Origin: Epiperipatus broadwayi
Taxonomy: Eukaryota; Onychophora; Udeonychophora; Euonychophora; Peripatidae
Assembly: GCA_028023455.1 (NCBI GenBank)
Contig: JAQFVV010012394.1
Location: forward strand, 21,966,900 to 22,030,899
Direction of reading: 5' to 3'
DNA length: 64,000 nucleotides
Positions 52,211-62,148 of the stretch are shown one piece after another (the first letter of the stretch is position 1; every line of letters starts with the position of its first letter). Under the pieces are notes generated by a model, which ran no database searches, was not told the DNA's origin, and was given only the letters and a program-made list of their open reading frames with translations. Made by a program: the position numbers and the translations under genes.

Positions 52211-53746
52211 CAGATCAAATTTAATTTATAGAAATATCTTCCATAGAAAACTAAATGGCATTATTTGATATTGTGATGCAAATGTTTATAGACAGTTTCT
52301 TTAAAATTGGCATTTTTATTAGTGAATATGTAATACCATTTGAAGAAAAAAATTCCTGTACCAAATTTCTGGATACTTAATTAAATATTACAATGATCTA
52401 GTTATTTTGAAATTGCTTTCCATTTTTTAACATATTCCTCCACCAGATATTAGAAGAGGAGTTGTTTTATAGAAAATCTTTAAAGCATAGTTAAACAGGT
52501 CAGACTTGCTAATAACACAAGGTATAGTTTTACCTTATGATCAGTCTCTAAGTAATACCCATTCTTTGGATCCAACCAAGAATCTATAATTGGAAAAATG
52601 TTCTAAAATTGGAATTCTTTTATGGTTCCAAATAGTTTGAATTTGATTTTCATAGATGTGACTGGAATCTCATCAGTCATTCAGGATAACCCATGGTCTC
52701 AATGCAGCAGGCATTGATTTATGTAAATACGGACAAACAAATTATGAATTACATTACATTTGTCTGAAAGTTTATAATGTTGGCATGTTAGTAATAATTA
52801 CATATTGGACTATTTTCATCATTTAATATTAATTGGTAAATATCTTTATAGAAAAATTCAAACTTTATTTAAAATTTTTATATTGATTCAATTGAATTAA
52901 AGGCACATTAAGGGACAGAATTGAAGGATTTAATGATGTCAACCAGAATCTGTCTTCTGGTGGCAATCTGAAGATTTTTTTATATTTTGGTAATAAGCTA
53001 CCTAAAAACATTTATCATACTAAATATAAATCATTATTTATGTATTCTACTATTAAATATTTTGAAAATTTAATGATATTAGATTTCTAAGATAAATGCT
53101 TAAGCATTCATGTCATTAAGTGTATTTGATTTCATTTATTAGGAAAAAGAGTTTGTAGTTTCTTGTCAAGCATGTGATTCTTAAACCTCACTCAAAGAGA
53201 ATTTGTTCCTGGAGTTTCATTTGTGGTACTCTTTCTTTATTTCTTTCCTTGGTTATAATTGTTGTAATTACATGCACATCTGTATTTCTCGTTAGATTTA
53301 GAGGGCTTAAAATTTGTGTGATATTAACTATGACTTTAGTTTATTCTTATGAATAGGTTTATCTATCTTAGGGTATAGTTAAGATGTACCAATGTTGAGA
53401 GTAGTGTATCATCTAGCATCATTGAAAATGTGAGGTTAGATTCATGGCTGTTATACTCAGACCCATTTTTTTTGTGTGTCTGTGCAATAAAAGGTAGCTG
53501 GTGGTAAAGGAGGAATATCACTGTCTAAATTATAAATGATGTTTGATTCAAGGTATGTCTTAATACTGGTTTTAAAAACTCAAAAGACCTAGAATTTTCA
53601 TGAAATAAAACTTTACAAGTTATATGAGAAGCAATGTCAAATTTAAACAGCTTTTAAATAACTACATGTCACTAAACAATTATCCATTGTGGTAAATAAT
53701 AAACAGTTTGAAGTAATACTGAAATATTTAAATAAGAATGTCATTG

Positions 53747-54057
53747 ACAGAATTGGTTTTAACCCTATAAACATCACATGGTCACCATTTCTTATGCTTG
53801 CTTGTAACCTTAAAACAGGCAAAACTCATTATACATATTGCCACACACTGCAAGCTAGAGTAATCAATGCATTAGATCCTAAGATCTAGGTGCAGTGCTC
53901 TCAGATCCAAGGCTCCTCACTGACAAAGGCCAGAAACCAGTCTGGGCATATTGGATGAGTAGGTATTATGGGGATTTTATGCACAAGTCTTTTGGCATCC
54001 ATTGATTACTCTAGCTTGCAGTGTGTGGCAATATGTATAGTGAGTTTTGCCTGTTTT
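53747..54057 (+). mobile_element. FB foldback element with 13-bp target duplication
   Basis: AAGAATGTCATTG (53734-53746) and AAGAATGACATTG (54058-54070) match at 12 of 13. The 5' part has AAACATCACATGGTCACC and the 3' end is GAGTTTTGCCTGTTT. Arms near the ends pair (CACTGCAAGCTAGAGTAATC with GATTACTCTAGCTTGCAGTG). The hammerhead-like core near 53918 is damaged: CTGACAA, a deleted hairpin and GAAAC. Confidence 0.8.
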
Positions 54058-54270
54058 AAGAATGACATTGTTATGTTTTTTTTATTGGTCCCTTCAAAGG
54101 CACTTCTTGATAAAGATGTTTAAAATTTTTATGTTGTGTAAAGGTTCACTAATTTTCACATTAAGTTTTTAAGTATAGAATAATATCAAAAATATAATGG
54201 AAGTTTTAATATCATTTCATTATTTCACCCCTATATATTGCTAACTAAATATGTGCTTTTTGTTTATTAG

Positions 54271-54488
54271 GAATTGGCTCAAGATATACTTATTTATTTA
54301 GTTTTTCAATTGTCCATTGTGGATCACTCTACCCAACCATTAATTCTAAAAGCAGTAAAAACCATTACTGACCGATTTCCTGACTTTTTGGGTGAACATA
54401 TATCAGAAATCCATAAGTACTCAGAGACATCATCCACAAGTGCTCGACTTTTGGTTCAACAGTTGAAAGATAATTTTAGCTCCAATCG
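54271..54488 (+). CDS. melt: melted/VEPH1 homologue, internal exon C (partial gene)
   Basis: The third visible exon holds 72 codons plus two bases, phase 0 in and 2 out, from TTGTTTATTAG to CG|GTATGT. It starts ELAQDILIYLVFQL, continues SIVDHSTQPLILKAVKTITD and FPDFLGEHISEIHKYSETSS, and ends ARLLVQQLKDNFSSN. It aligns with the last helical repeats of the N-terminal region of VEPH1 (the vertebrate equivalent has SCLTYLVSQL followed by KSITDTF). The split arginine codon CG+A is completed by the first base of the next exon, confirming the junction. No frame damage is seen. Confidence 0.94.
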
Positions 54489-55744
54489 GTATGTTATATT
54501 TGCTTAGACTCATTTGTTTGCATGTGTATGTGTGTTTATTTATAAATATATGTATGTATACGCACAGATCTGTGTATATATGGAGTTTTTATAACCAGTG
54601 CTATAATTTATTAAAGTAAACAAAATGTGGAGAAAAAAAAAAAACTTTTAAGAGAATTCAAATAAAACAGAGTAAAAGTGGAAAAATGATGTTAGCAGAA
54701 TTTGGGTTTCTTATGGCGGGCGAAAGATCTATATGTGAAATCCAAAAAATTCACAAATCTAAAAAAGTCCTGGAAGCCCAATGTATTAATTAGATTTCAG
54801 ATTGCTCTACTGATTTAAATGTAGTAAACTATATTGAGAAAGTATTAAGTCAATACACATAAATATTAAATGGAAACAAAATATAGAGATGTAATAAGAA
54901 TCTTTAAATAATGGATAGGATTAATAAGGAGTTGAAAATAAAATTAAAACAGAATTGCAAGATTTTGATAAAAAATATTAATTTAATGGGCTAGTAACAT
55001 TAGATTTGCAAAATTAATTTCTTTGGAATGGAACACTTTGTGATATATAAGACCTAAAAATATAATAAAATGAATTAAAACTTTTGTAGATATGAAATGA
55101 AAAGAGAAATAAAGCATAGAGTCAAAGTATCACATTGTTGATAGAATTATTCCAAGGATAAAATTATGGATTAGAGAACAAAAGGTTTTTAAATAAGAGT
55201 TCAAGCTATTATTTCTTGTGTTCAAATGTTATGTAATCTCATGAATAATTAACCAATTTAGTATTTTTTAGAAAAAAAAAAAATTATATTAATTTCCAAC
55301 TTTCAAGATTTCTTTCCTTTAAATTGTTAAGATTGCTTGGTTATATACAATCCAAAAAAAATAATTTATCAATTTAAAAAAAAAAAAAATATTAATACTA
55401 TTTGCTCATGTAGGATCCAAAAATAAATTTCTTCTTTATACTGGATTTATTCATGTAGAATCCCAAAAAAGACTGATGAACAAACCTTCTTAAATTATTA
55501 ATACTGCTTACTCATGTAAGATCCAAAAAAGAATTCTCAGATCTTTATCCAAATAAAGGACTGTTTATCTATTCTTTAATTATTAACACCATTTGTTCAT
55601 GTAATATTAAAAAAACAACGGTGTGATAAATTATGTTTTTAATAAGATATTGAAAATTAAAGGGGAATGTTGGTTAAAGAAGAAAACAGAGAAAAGAACA
55701 ATAAGTAAATAAAAAATAACCAAATAGTTTATTGCTTGATAGAT

Positions 55745-55850
55745 CATAAGATGTTTGTGCATTGGAAGTGATTGACCACATCTACAATACATGGACCCTG
55801 AACTCCAGAGATGGCCACTCTACCAGTATACTAAATCAGACAGGGCAAAA
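55745..55850 (-). repeat. tRNA-like SINE, minus strand
   Basis: On the minus strand it starts TCTGATTTAGTATACTGGTA (A-box-like) and ends with ATGCACAAACATCTTATG, an end also seen beside the copy at 16.3 kb. The B-box region is poor. Confidence 0.45.
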
Positions 55851-56393
55851 GAATAATGAAGATGGTTTAGAAAGGATATAGAATACCTGTAGTCAGAATA
55901 AATATGATGGTGATATCTGGACCATATAAGTAATTGAAGATTAGTGGCTCGAGAAGTCCTTTAACTTTTAAGCATCAGATATGGTCGTTTAACTTTGAAA
56001 TAGTAACCTTTAACCTTTTCACTCTGCTATTGCTCCAATATATGCAAGACGTGAAGATACTATGGATTCTATAATATTTAATTCTAAATAAAATGGAATG
56101 TTAATTAGATTTTAAAATATTTATCATGTTGATGATTTTTTAATCCTACTAATATTCACTTTGACCTTTTAGTATTTCTAATGAAGATGATTTTTCTATT
56201 TACTTTGATTTTTTAATATTTCTAATTGAAAAAATAAAAGTATTATTGTCCTCTTTTATTTAATTTATTCTGTAAAAAAATCTGATAAATAACATAACTC
56301 AATTTTAACTCATTTTTAATAACAAGATATGTCTTTAGTTTGCAAACAATTTTAGCAAAGAAATGAGTGAAAATTTATAATTTTTAATGTTAT

Positions 56394-56997
56394 TGTCGTG
56401 TTTGGTCTGGATCACAGATCCAACTTACACCCAAGTTACAATTAATATGATCTTTATTATATCTACAAATATATATAATACAAGAGAATATATACAATAT
56501 TGAACATTATAGATTAACATAAACCCTGGATTCTGCCTACCGCTTCCAGCTACACCTGATAGCTTGCCTCACGGCTAGGGGGTATGACTCTTCCGGCTGT
56601 ACAAGACAGCTTGTCTCAGGTCAACAGTAGTCTTAGCAGTGTCCGATCCCTATGTGGACTTGCCTAGCTGTGTAGGACAAATAGTGTATTGCCATCGTGG
56701 GAATGCTTACTGCTGTTCAGGTTAGCAGAGCTTCCCTGGGAGAAAGCACATTGTCTTTGTAGGTTAGACAGACATTCTTCCCCTATTCTCACAAAAGGCT
56801 GACTATTTATAGCCAGATCCCTGACCTTATTGAAAACATTCAGATTCAATGATCATCGCTTATTGGCCTGTATTAATCATTGGCTATGTGTTTAGCTGTA
56901 CATCAGCCTATTGGTCAGCAGCAAACAATGCTTAATCCGATCAGATAAGCCAGAATCTGGAATAGTCCCATTACTGAGAGAAGGGAGGACTATAACA
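56394..56997 (-). mobile_element. Solo LTR, 604 bases, with 5-bp target duplication
   Basis: The unit starts TGTCGTGTTTGG and ends GACTATAACA on the plus strand, so both ends carry the TG..CA rule. GTTAT lies immediately outside on both sides (56389-56393 and 56998-57002). On the minus strand there is a TATA box in GGCTATAAATAGTCAG (near 56803-56814), and AATAAAGA (near 56452-56459) serves as a poly-A signal, giving the U3-R-U5 order and fixing the strand. No internal region is present, so it arose by recombination between LTRs. The 5-base duplication is typical of Gypsy and similar elements. Confidence 0.88.
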
Positions 56998-57225
56998 GTT
57001 ATATGTATAATTGCTGTGTCTAGGCACCACCCTATGTAAATGAAAATTGAATGATTGAAAATTGTTTTTGATATTCAATGTTATATAAAATTAAAAAGAT
57101 TTTTTTTAATATGTTTACTCACATAAATGCATTAAAAAAATAAATTGGCTTCATTTTCACACATAAAAGCATGGGGCTTGTATCATTAATAATTTATTTA
57201 TCAGAAAATCTAAAAAAATAAATTG

Positions 57226-58205
57226 GTATTGATTACTAAGGCTTACACTGGGTGGCACTCCTGTATGGAGAGTTTGCTACTGCAGATGTATGGAAAACAA
57301 AGGAGACAATTCAAGGAGGAATGGGATGGTCAGGTTTTTATATGAGAGATCCAAAAAGCAAAATGAAAATATTTGATAGATTGCAATTTATGGATAGCAA
57401 GAGAATTTCCAAAATAGTATTAATTGGGTTACAATAAAGAATAGGCAACAAGATAGTATGGTATGCAGGAGATTTGGATAAAGACTTTATGTCAGTATAC
57501 TTGTACAAAAGGTGGGGTGATTGTATTAGGTGTATTGTTTAGTGTTACAGTGGCAAAGAATGGGATAGAAGAATAGATGAATTACTAAAAAATAGGAAGC
57601 TGGAAAGATGGAGAACTAGTATGGAGAGTAAAAAGAGTCTAACTATATATAGAAGTAACAGAATATTGAGTATAAGTTAATTTACAATAATAGCAAGAAT
57701 AGTCTACTGTTTAAGGGTCAAACAGGATCGTTAGCAACAAGGGAATATCCAAATAAAGGATAAATGTGGGTGATTTAGTCTGCAAGTTATATAAGGAAGG
57801 TATGGAAAATATTAGGCATTTGCTAATTGAATGTAAATGCTTACAAGCAGAAAGGGTACAAATAATGAAGTTGTGGGAGAATAAATACAAACTAAGTGAT
57901 TATATAGAAAGTGGGTTTTTGATCTTTATGCTGGGCTTGGAAAAAGATAAGTGGGGTCTAAATATAAAGGTCTTGGAGTGGACAAAGATGATATTGTGGA
58001 CATGGGCTGAAGCAGGATAGAGAAGAATATGGGAAAAACTTAGGGTGGGGAATAGAAAGGGAAAGTAAGGTGACTAATAGGTTTTTTGGGGGCACAGTGG
58101 CTGAGAGATTCATGACTTCGATAAAAGAGTAGCCATATCACATCGTATACTGTTTTAACAGCTATCTGGTAATCATGTGATATTTTAGTGGTTTGATACA
58201 ACAAA
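57226..58205. mobile_element. FB foldback element split by a LINE
   Basis: Left piece 57226-57282 (CACTGGGTGGCACTCCTGTATGG and onward to GCTACTG) and right piece 58148-58205 (TACTGTTTTAACAGC then AATCATGTGATATTTTAGTGG) are FB sequences. Joined, they read as the uninterrupted sequence present at 16688-16704. The LINE between them is listed separately. Confidence 0.75.
57283..58147 (+). mobile_element. 5'-truncated LINE inserted in an FB element, C-terminal coding region
   Basis: TACTG flanks it at 57278-57282 and 58148-58152. Two readable pieces belong to the same protein as the 60.2-kb copy: 57283-57434 (KETIQGGMGWSGF and onward) and 57766-58017 (GMENIRHLLIECKCL). Frameshifts and stops separate them. 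In the CCHC motif the second cysteine has become tyrosine (CKLY). The 3' end has GACTTCGATAAAAGAGTAGCC and a short ATCACATC tail. It is inactive. Confidence 0.82.
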
Positions 58206-59052
58206 ATGGATATTATTTGCAAGTTTATTTAAATGATTCTTTGCTCATTCTATTTGTGAAAACTGAAGAAAGTTTAATTTTTTTTAATCTTTTAGTGCCT
58301 TTTTGTGAATAAAAGCATTTTTTAAAAATATTTTTTATTTTATTGATATAAGCCAATACTTTGATTTAATCTTAGGCTATACGAACAGATATATTCTCTT
58401 GATTAATCAAAGTATTTTAATTAAAGAATTGTTTTGAGAATGCTACAATCAATGCTTCTCTTTTTATCAAAATTATTACATCTATAATCTTAGTTGTTAG
58501 CTTACAGTTTCCAGTAAGATTTCAAATGGATAGAATATTTATAAAATATATTTCTAACATCATTCATGTTTAAATTTTTTTTATCATTTAATGATTTTTG
58601 GATTATTCAGTTGAGCAAAAAACTCTCAAAGACTATTAAAGATATGTTGGGGTCATATGATATTTTAATAACAAGAAGAAATCCTTCTTTAGCGCATACA
58701 TGTTTAAAATAAAGCAAAGTTTATGAAGAATTATTTGTACGTAATAAGCAAAATATCATTATCGAATACTTAATTGCCCAAAAGGACGCATGATGTGTGA
58801 GTATTAAAAGTGAAATATGGAATTTTGGTTTAGTGATTGTTAATTCTCACAACTATTACTCTATCACTCTGCTAAAGTATGCAGAGCTTTGATTGTATAT
58901 TAAAGTACGAAACATATTTTTCTGAAAAAATGTTAATTTATTACTGTAAGTATTTAATATGTTAATAGTTAATAGTATTACTGTTTGGATTTATTTATAC
59001 AGTTGTATTTAACATGTTCAATTTCAATGCATTTTTTTTTTTGTAGTTAATT

Positions 59053-59081
59053 CTGAAGATGGCCAACAATTTGGCTGAAAC
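59053..59081 (+). ncRNA. Complete hammerhead-like core, isolated
   Basis: CTGAAGA (59053-59059) is followed by T, the hairpin GGCCAA-CAA-TTTGGCT (most bases paired) and GAAAC (59077-59081). All conserved core residues CUGANGA and GAAA are present. Stem III and stem I partners are not obvious in the flanks, so it could be a fragment or a coincidence. The bases after it (ATTAATTATG) are unlike the other copies. Confidence 0.35.
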
Positions 59082-59361
59082 ATTAATTATGTAAAAGTAA
59101 TAATAAAATCTCTCCTTTTGAAAGAAAAGTAGGGGTGTAGTAATTTCTTTTTGTACTGACAATTTATGATTATTTATGAATAAACTGAATAAAAAAGTTT
59201 CTGCTTGACTTCAAACTACATATTAGAAAAATAGACCATCATTCTTTTTCAAATAAAATATAATCAGTTTTAATACTTTGCAATTCTAATATTAAATAAG
59301 TATCTAAAGAAATCTCTTTTTTGTACTTTTCACTTTTTTTTTCCAATAATCTGATAGTTCT

Positions 59362-59397
59362 GAAGAAGTCTTAGATGGTCAAAACTGTCACATATTG
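59362..59397 (+). other. Degenerate hammerhead-like motif
   Basis: CTGAAGA, then AGTCTTAGATGGTC, then AAAACTGTC. The order and the AAAACTGTC end match the repeats at 40.5 and 51.6 kb, but the hairpin does not pair well. It is adjacent to the palindromic repeat at 59.4 kb. Confidence 0.3.
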
Positions 59398-59418
59398 AAT
59401 TGGAAAAAAAAGTGAGTG

Positions 59419-59616
59419 TAAACTAAATAATCAATCTAAATAAGATTGAAATAAACAGCTATTGATAATTATATTTTAATATTTATTGAACACCTTTTTA
59501 ATATTTATCAAACCTACTTTCATCTCAATGGCGATGAAAACAGGTTCGATAAAAATTAAAATATAATTATCAATAGTTGTTTATTACAATCTTATTTAGA
59601 ATGATTATTTAGTTTA
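59419..59616. repeat. Palindromic MITE-like repeat
   Basis: The arms 59419-59524 and 59533-59616 are inverted copies, with TAAACTAAATAATCAATCTA at the left end matched by AATGATTATTTAGTTTA at the right. The left arm carries a short internal duplication (AATATTTATTGAACACC / AATATTTATCAAACC). Confidence 0.7.
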
Positions 59617-60182
59617 TACATTTGTTATATTTGACTATTATAGTTATTTAAAAGCGAAAGTGCAAAGAAATGAAATTAACTATAAATAGTTTCCTTTTAA
59701 AAACTAGTCATTAATCAAATATATTTAAAATATATGGTATGAAATATTACTTGAATATGTCGAAAGCAAAGACTGATCACTGCACAACCAACATCAAAAA
59801 TATTTCAAGAAGTATTCTACAGTGTGAAATGTTAATTATTAAATTACCTTTTTTATATATTTTTATTCATTACTTCAGCTGTCTCTGGGTAAAGTTAGAA
59901 ATATTATGCTATTTTTTCTTCAGTCAATATTATCTAATATCACCTATGTAGAATTTTATATAAATATAGAAGCATGCGTTTGATTACTACAAATATACTT
60001 TTTCAACTATAATGTTTCTGTTAATAGTCATAACTGAAGATTATGAAAGCATTTTCTGTAAAATAATTTTAATCATTATGGTACTGGTGGAGATAGTGTA
60101 CTGCCACTGCTAGAGATGTCATTTCTGCTTAAACACAAAGCAGCAATGTTTTTTCCAGCCATTAGGTGGCGCTGTTCACCAT

Positions 60183-61135
60183 GCATTATATGTTAGTAAA
60201 AAGATATTAGATTACTTAGAAAAAGCTCAAAGGAAAGTAGGAAGACATGCATTGGATGCAGAAGTATGGACAGCAAGGGAGGCAATTCAAGGAGAAATGG
60301 GATGGTCAAGTTTTCATATGAGAGATGCAAAAAGTAAAATGAAAATGTTTGGTAGATTGCAGTTTATGGATAATAAAAGAATAGCTAAAATAGTATTTAA
60401 TTGGTTTATGAGTAATGGGCAGGTAACAAGATGGGTGAGAAAGGTAATGTGGTATGCAAAAGATTTGGATAAAGAATTTATATCAATATATTTGTACAAA
60501 AGATGAGATGATTGTGTTAAGAGGATTATTGAGTGTTATAGTAGTAAGGAATGGGATAAAAGAATAAATTTATTAATAAAGACTAGGGAGTTAGAGAGAT
60601 GGAGAAATAGTATGGAGAGTAAAAAGAGTTTAAATATATATAGAAATAAACAGAATATTAGGTGTGAGTTAATATATGATAATAGTAAGGAAAGTAGTTT
60701 ATTATTTAAGGCTCGGACGGGATCTTTAGCTACAAGAGAATATATGTGTAAATGGAAAAATATGGGTGATTTATTTTGTAAATTATGTAAGGAAGGAATA
60801 GAAAATATTAGGCATTTGTTAATTGAATGTAAATGTTTGAGAACAGAAAGGGTACATATAATGAAGTTGTGGAAAAATAAATATGAAAAGAGTGATTATA
60901 CAGAAAGTGAATTATTGGTTTTTATGCTGGATTTGGGAAAAGATAAGGGGGATTTAGATATAAAGGTTATGGAGTTGACAAAAATTATGTTGTGGAAATG
61001 GGATAGAGCAGATTATGGGTAAATTTAGAGTGGGGAATGTAAAATAAAGTGGCTAACAGGTTTATCTGGGCATAATTGCTGAGATATTCTTGACTTCGTT
61101 TAAGGAGAAGCCATAATAAATCACATCATCACATC
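60183..61135 (+). mobile_element. 5'-truncated LINE with nearly intact C-terminal ORF
   Basis: A single frame from 60183 to 61022 (280 codons) is broken once, at TGA 60504-60506, most likely from TGG. The protein begins in the post-catalytic part of a non-LTR reverse transcriptase (LDYLEKAQRKVGRHALDAE, then GEMGWSSFHMRDAKSKMKM). It has a C-terminal CX2CX8HX4C motif in CKLCKEGIENIRHLLIEC, with all four ligands intact, of the kind found at the end of several LINE polyproteins. It ends in RADYG and a stop. The 3' UTR contains TTGACTTCGTTTAAGGAGAA and ends in ATCACATCATCACATCAC repeats. The catalytic YADD part is missing because of 5' truncation. Relatives are at 31.5-32.5 and 57.3-58.1 kb; this copy is the youngest by frame integrity. 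Confidence 0.85.
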
Positions 61136-61410
61136 ACAGGAACATCTCTAATATCTAATTTATTATAAATAGTCAAGAATGTAGAAAATACTGATTAACT
61201 AGCGAAAGATATAAATGCAAGTATAAACATATTATTTCATACTGCAGAATGTTTTTTAAAAAGATGTCAGAATTTTAATATGTATGGTATTATTATAAAA
61301 TTGAAATATAGAAAGAATTGAAATTCACAGAATACAATTCAAATAATTTAAAGCATATTTTAATTATTAATATATATATATTTCTGATTTCTTTTTTTTT
61401 TTTTTTACAG

Positions 61411-62148
61411 AATGTGTAATACTTCTCCATCCATAAATAAGTTATCTGGTCCAGTAACTGTAGTTCATGTTGGGGATAGTAGACATGATCTTTCTTATCA
61501 TAATGCCATTGTTGGCAATAGCCGTCATTCATTATTTCATGGTTCGACATCCACTATTCCTCATAGAAGTATAACAGGAAGTCATCATTCTTTATTGGGT
61601 CATAATACCTCTCATAATAAAGTTTGTAGCAGTAGGCAGTCATTACTTTCCAATCCCGCATTAGCAGCTAGAGGAAGTAAACAATCTTTACATTCCCAAA
61701 ATCCTCATCAAATGAAAGGTATATGTGGCAGCAGGCATTCGCTTTCCCACTCTGCATTTCCAACCAAAACCTGCACTAGTAATCGCCAGTCATTATTACC
61801 CCAATCTGTGGTATCTTCCAGATACACAAGTGGAAGCCGGCAGTCTTTAGGATCAGGGACAGCTTTATTAAAACATGCAAGAAGTAATCAACAGTCTTTA
61901 GGTTCTCTTGCAGCAAATCCAGTTAAAGGAAGTAGGATATCATTAGGATCTGCCAATATATTGCAAACCAAAGGAAGTCGAAATTCTTTAGGATCCAATA
62001 TGGCTGTGAATAGGACAGTAATACTTGGTTCTGTGGGGAGTAGACAAAATCTTCATAGTATTCTTAATAGAGGGACTTTGAATTCCTTTAATGTTTCACA
62101 AAGTAACATTATAAATGAACAATATATTGCACCTGTATCTCCTCTTAG
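61411..62148 (+). CDS. melt: melted/VEPH1 homologue, internal exon D, SRxSL-repeat linker (partial gene)
   Basis: The fourth visible exon starts after TTTTTTACAG; its first base completes an arginine codon, and it runs 245 codons plus two bases to CTTAG|GTAAGT, so the gene continues past the window. After a short segment (MCNTSPSINKLSG, VTVVHVGDSRHDL) it is a polar, Ser/Gly/Asn/His-rich, probably disordered linker. It has twelve copies of a motif close to [GS]SRxSL (variants SHHSL, SKQSL, NQQSL, SRQNL, SRHDL); the leucines are at residues 27, 41, 61, 78, 93, 111, 128, 146, 163, 178, 193 and 214 of the exon, 14-21 apart. In Melted/VEPH1 this position is the variable region between the helical N-terminus and the C-terminal PH domain. 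The R-x-S pattern suggests basophilic-kinase sites (inference). The nucleotide repeats are diverged, so the array is old and maintained. Confidence 0.9.

Larger units (their letters stand above)
39746..54270 (+). other. Intron of about 14.5 kb
   Basis: Bounded by GTAATG and TTGTTTATTAG. It contains a foldback at 40.4 kb, SINEs at 43.1, 50.4 and 52.2 kb, a LINE endonuclease fragment at 43.9 kb, FB elements at 46.8 and 53.7 kb, a partial FB-like fragment around 49.3-49.5 kb and the tandem array at 51.5 kb. A TA microsatellite is at about 40300-40321. The block 41.05-42.7 kb looks faintly like a decayed coding element, but no domain is recognisable. About 44.2-46.8 kb, 47.35-49.25 kb and 52.25-53.7 kb hold nothing I can name. 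Confidence 0.85.
54489..61410 (+). other. Intron of about 6.9 kb
   Basis: Bounded by GTATGT and TTTTTTACAG. It contains a SINE (55.75 kb), the solo LTR (56.4-57.0 kb), an FB element split by a LINE (57.2-58.2 kb), a lone hammerhead-like motif (59.05 kb), a palindromic repeat (59.4-59.6 kb) and a LINE copy (60.2-61.1 kb). The parts 54.5-55.7, 58.2-59.0 and 59.65-60.1 kb are AT-rich without recognisable content. ATTAGGTGGCGCTGTTCACC sits just before the last LINE, a short repeat end. Confidence 0.85.

Noticed and set aside
53174-53356. Open frame with membrane-like translation
   Set aside because: Chance AT-rich frame; no splice signals and not needed to complete the VEPH1 alignment.
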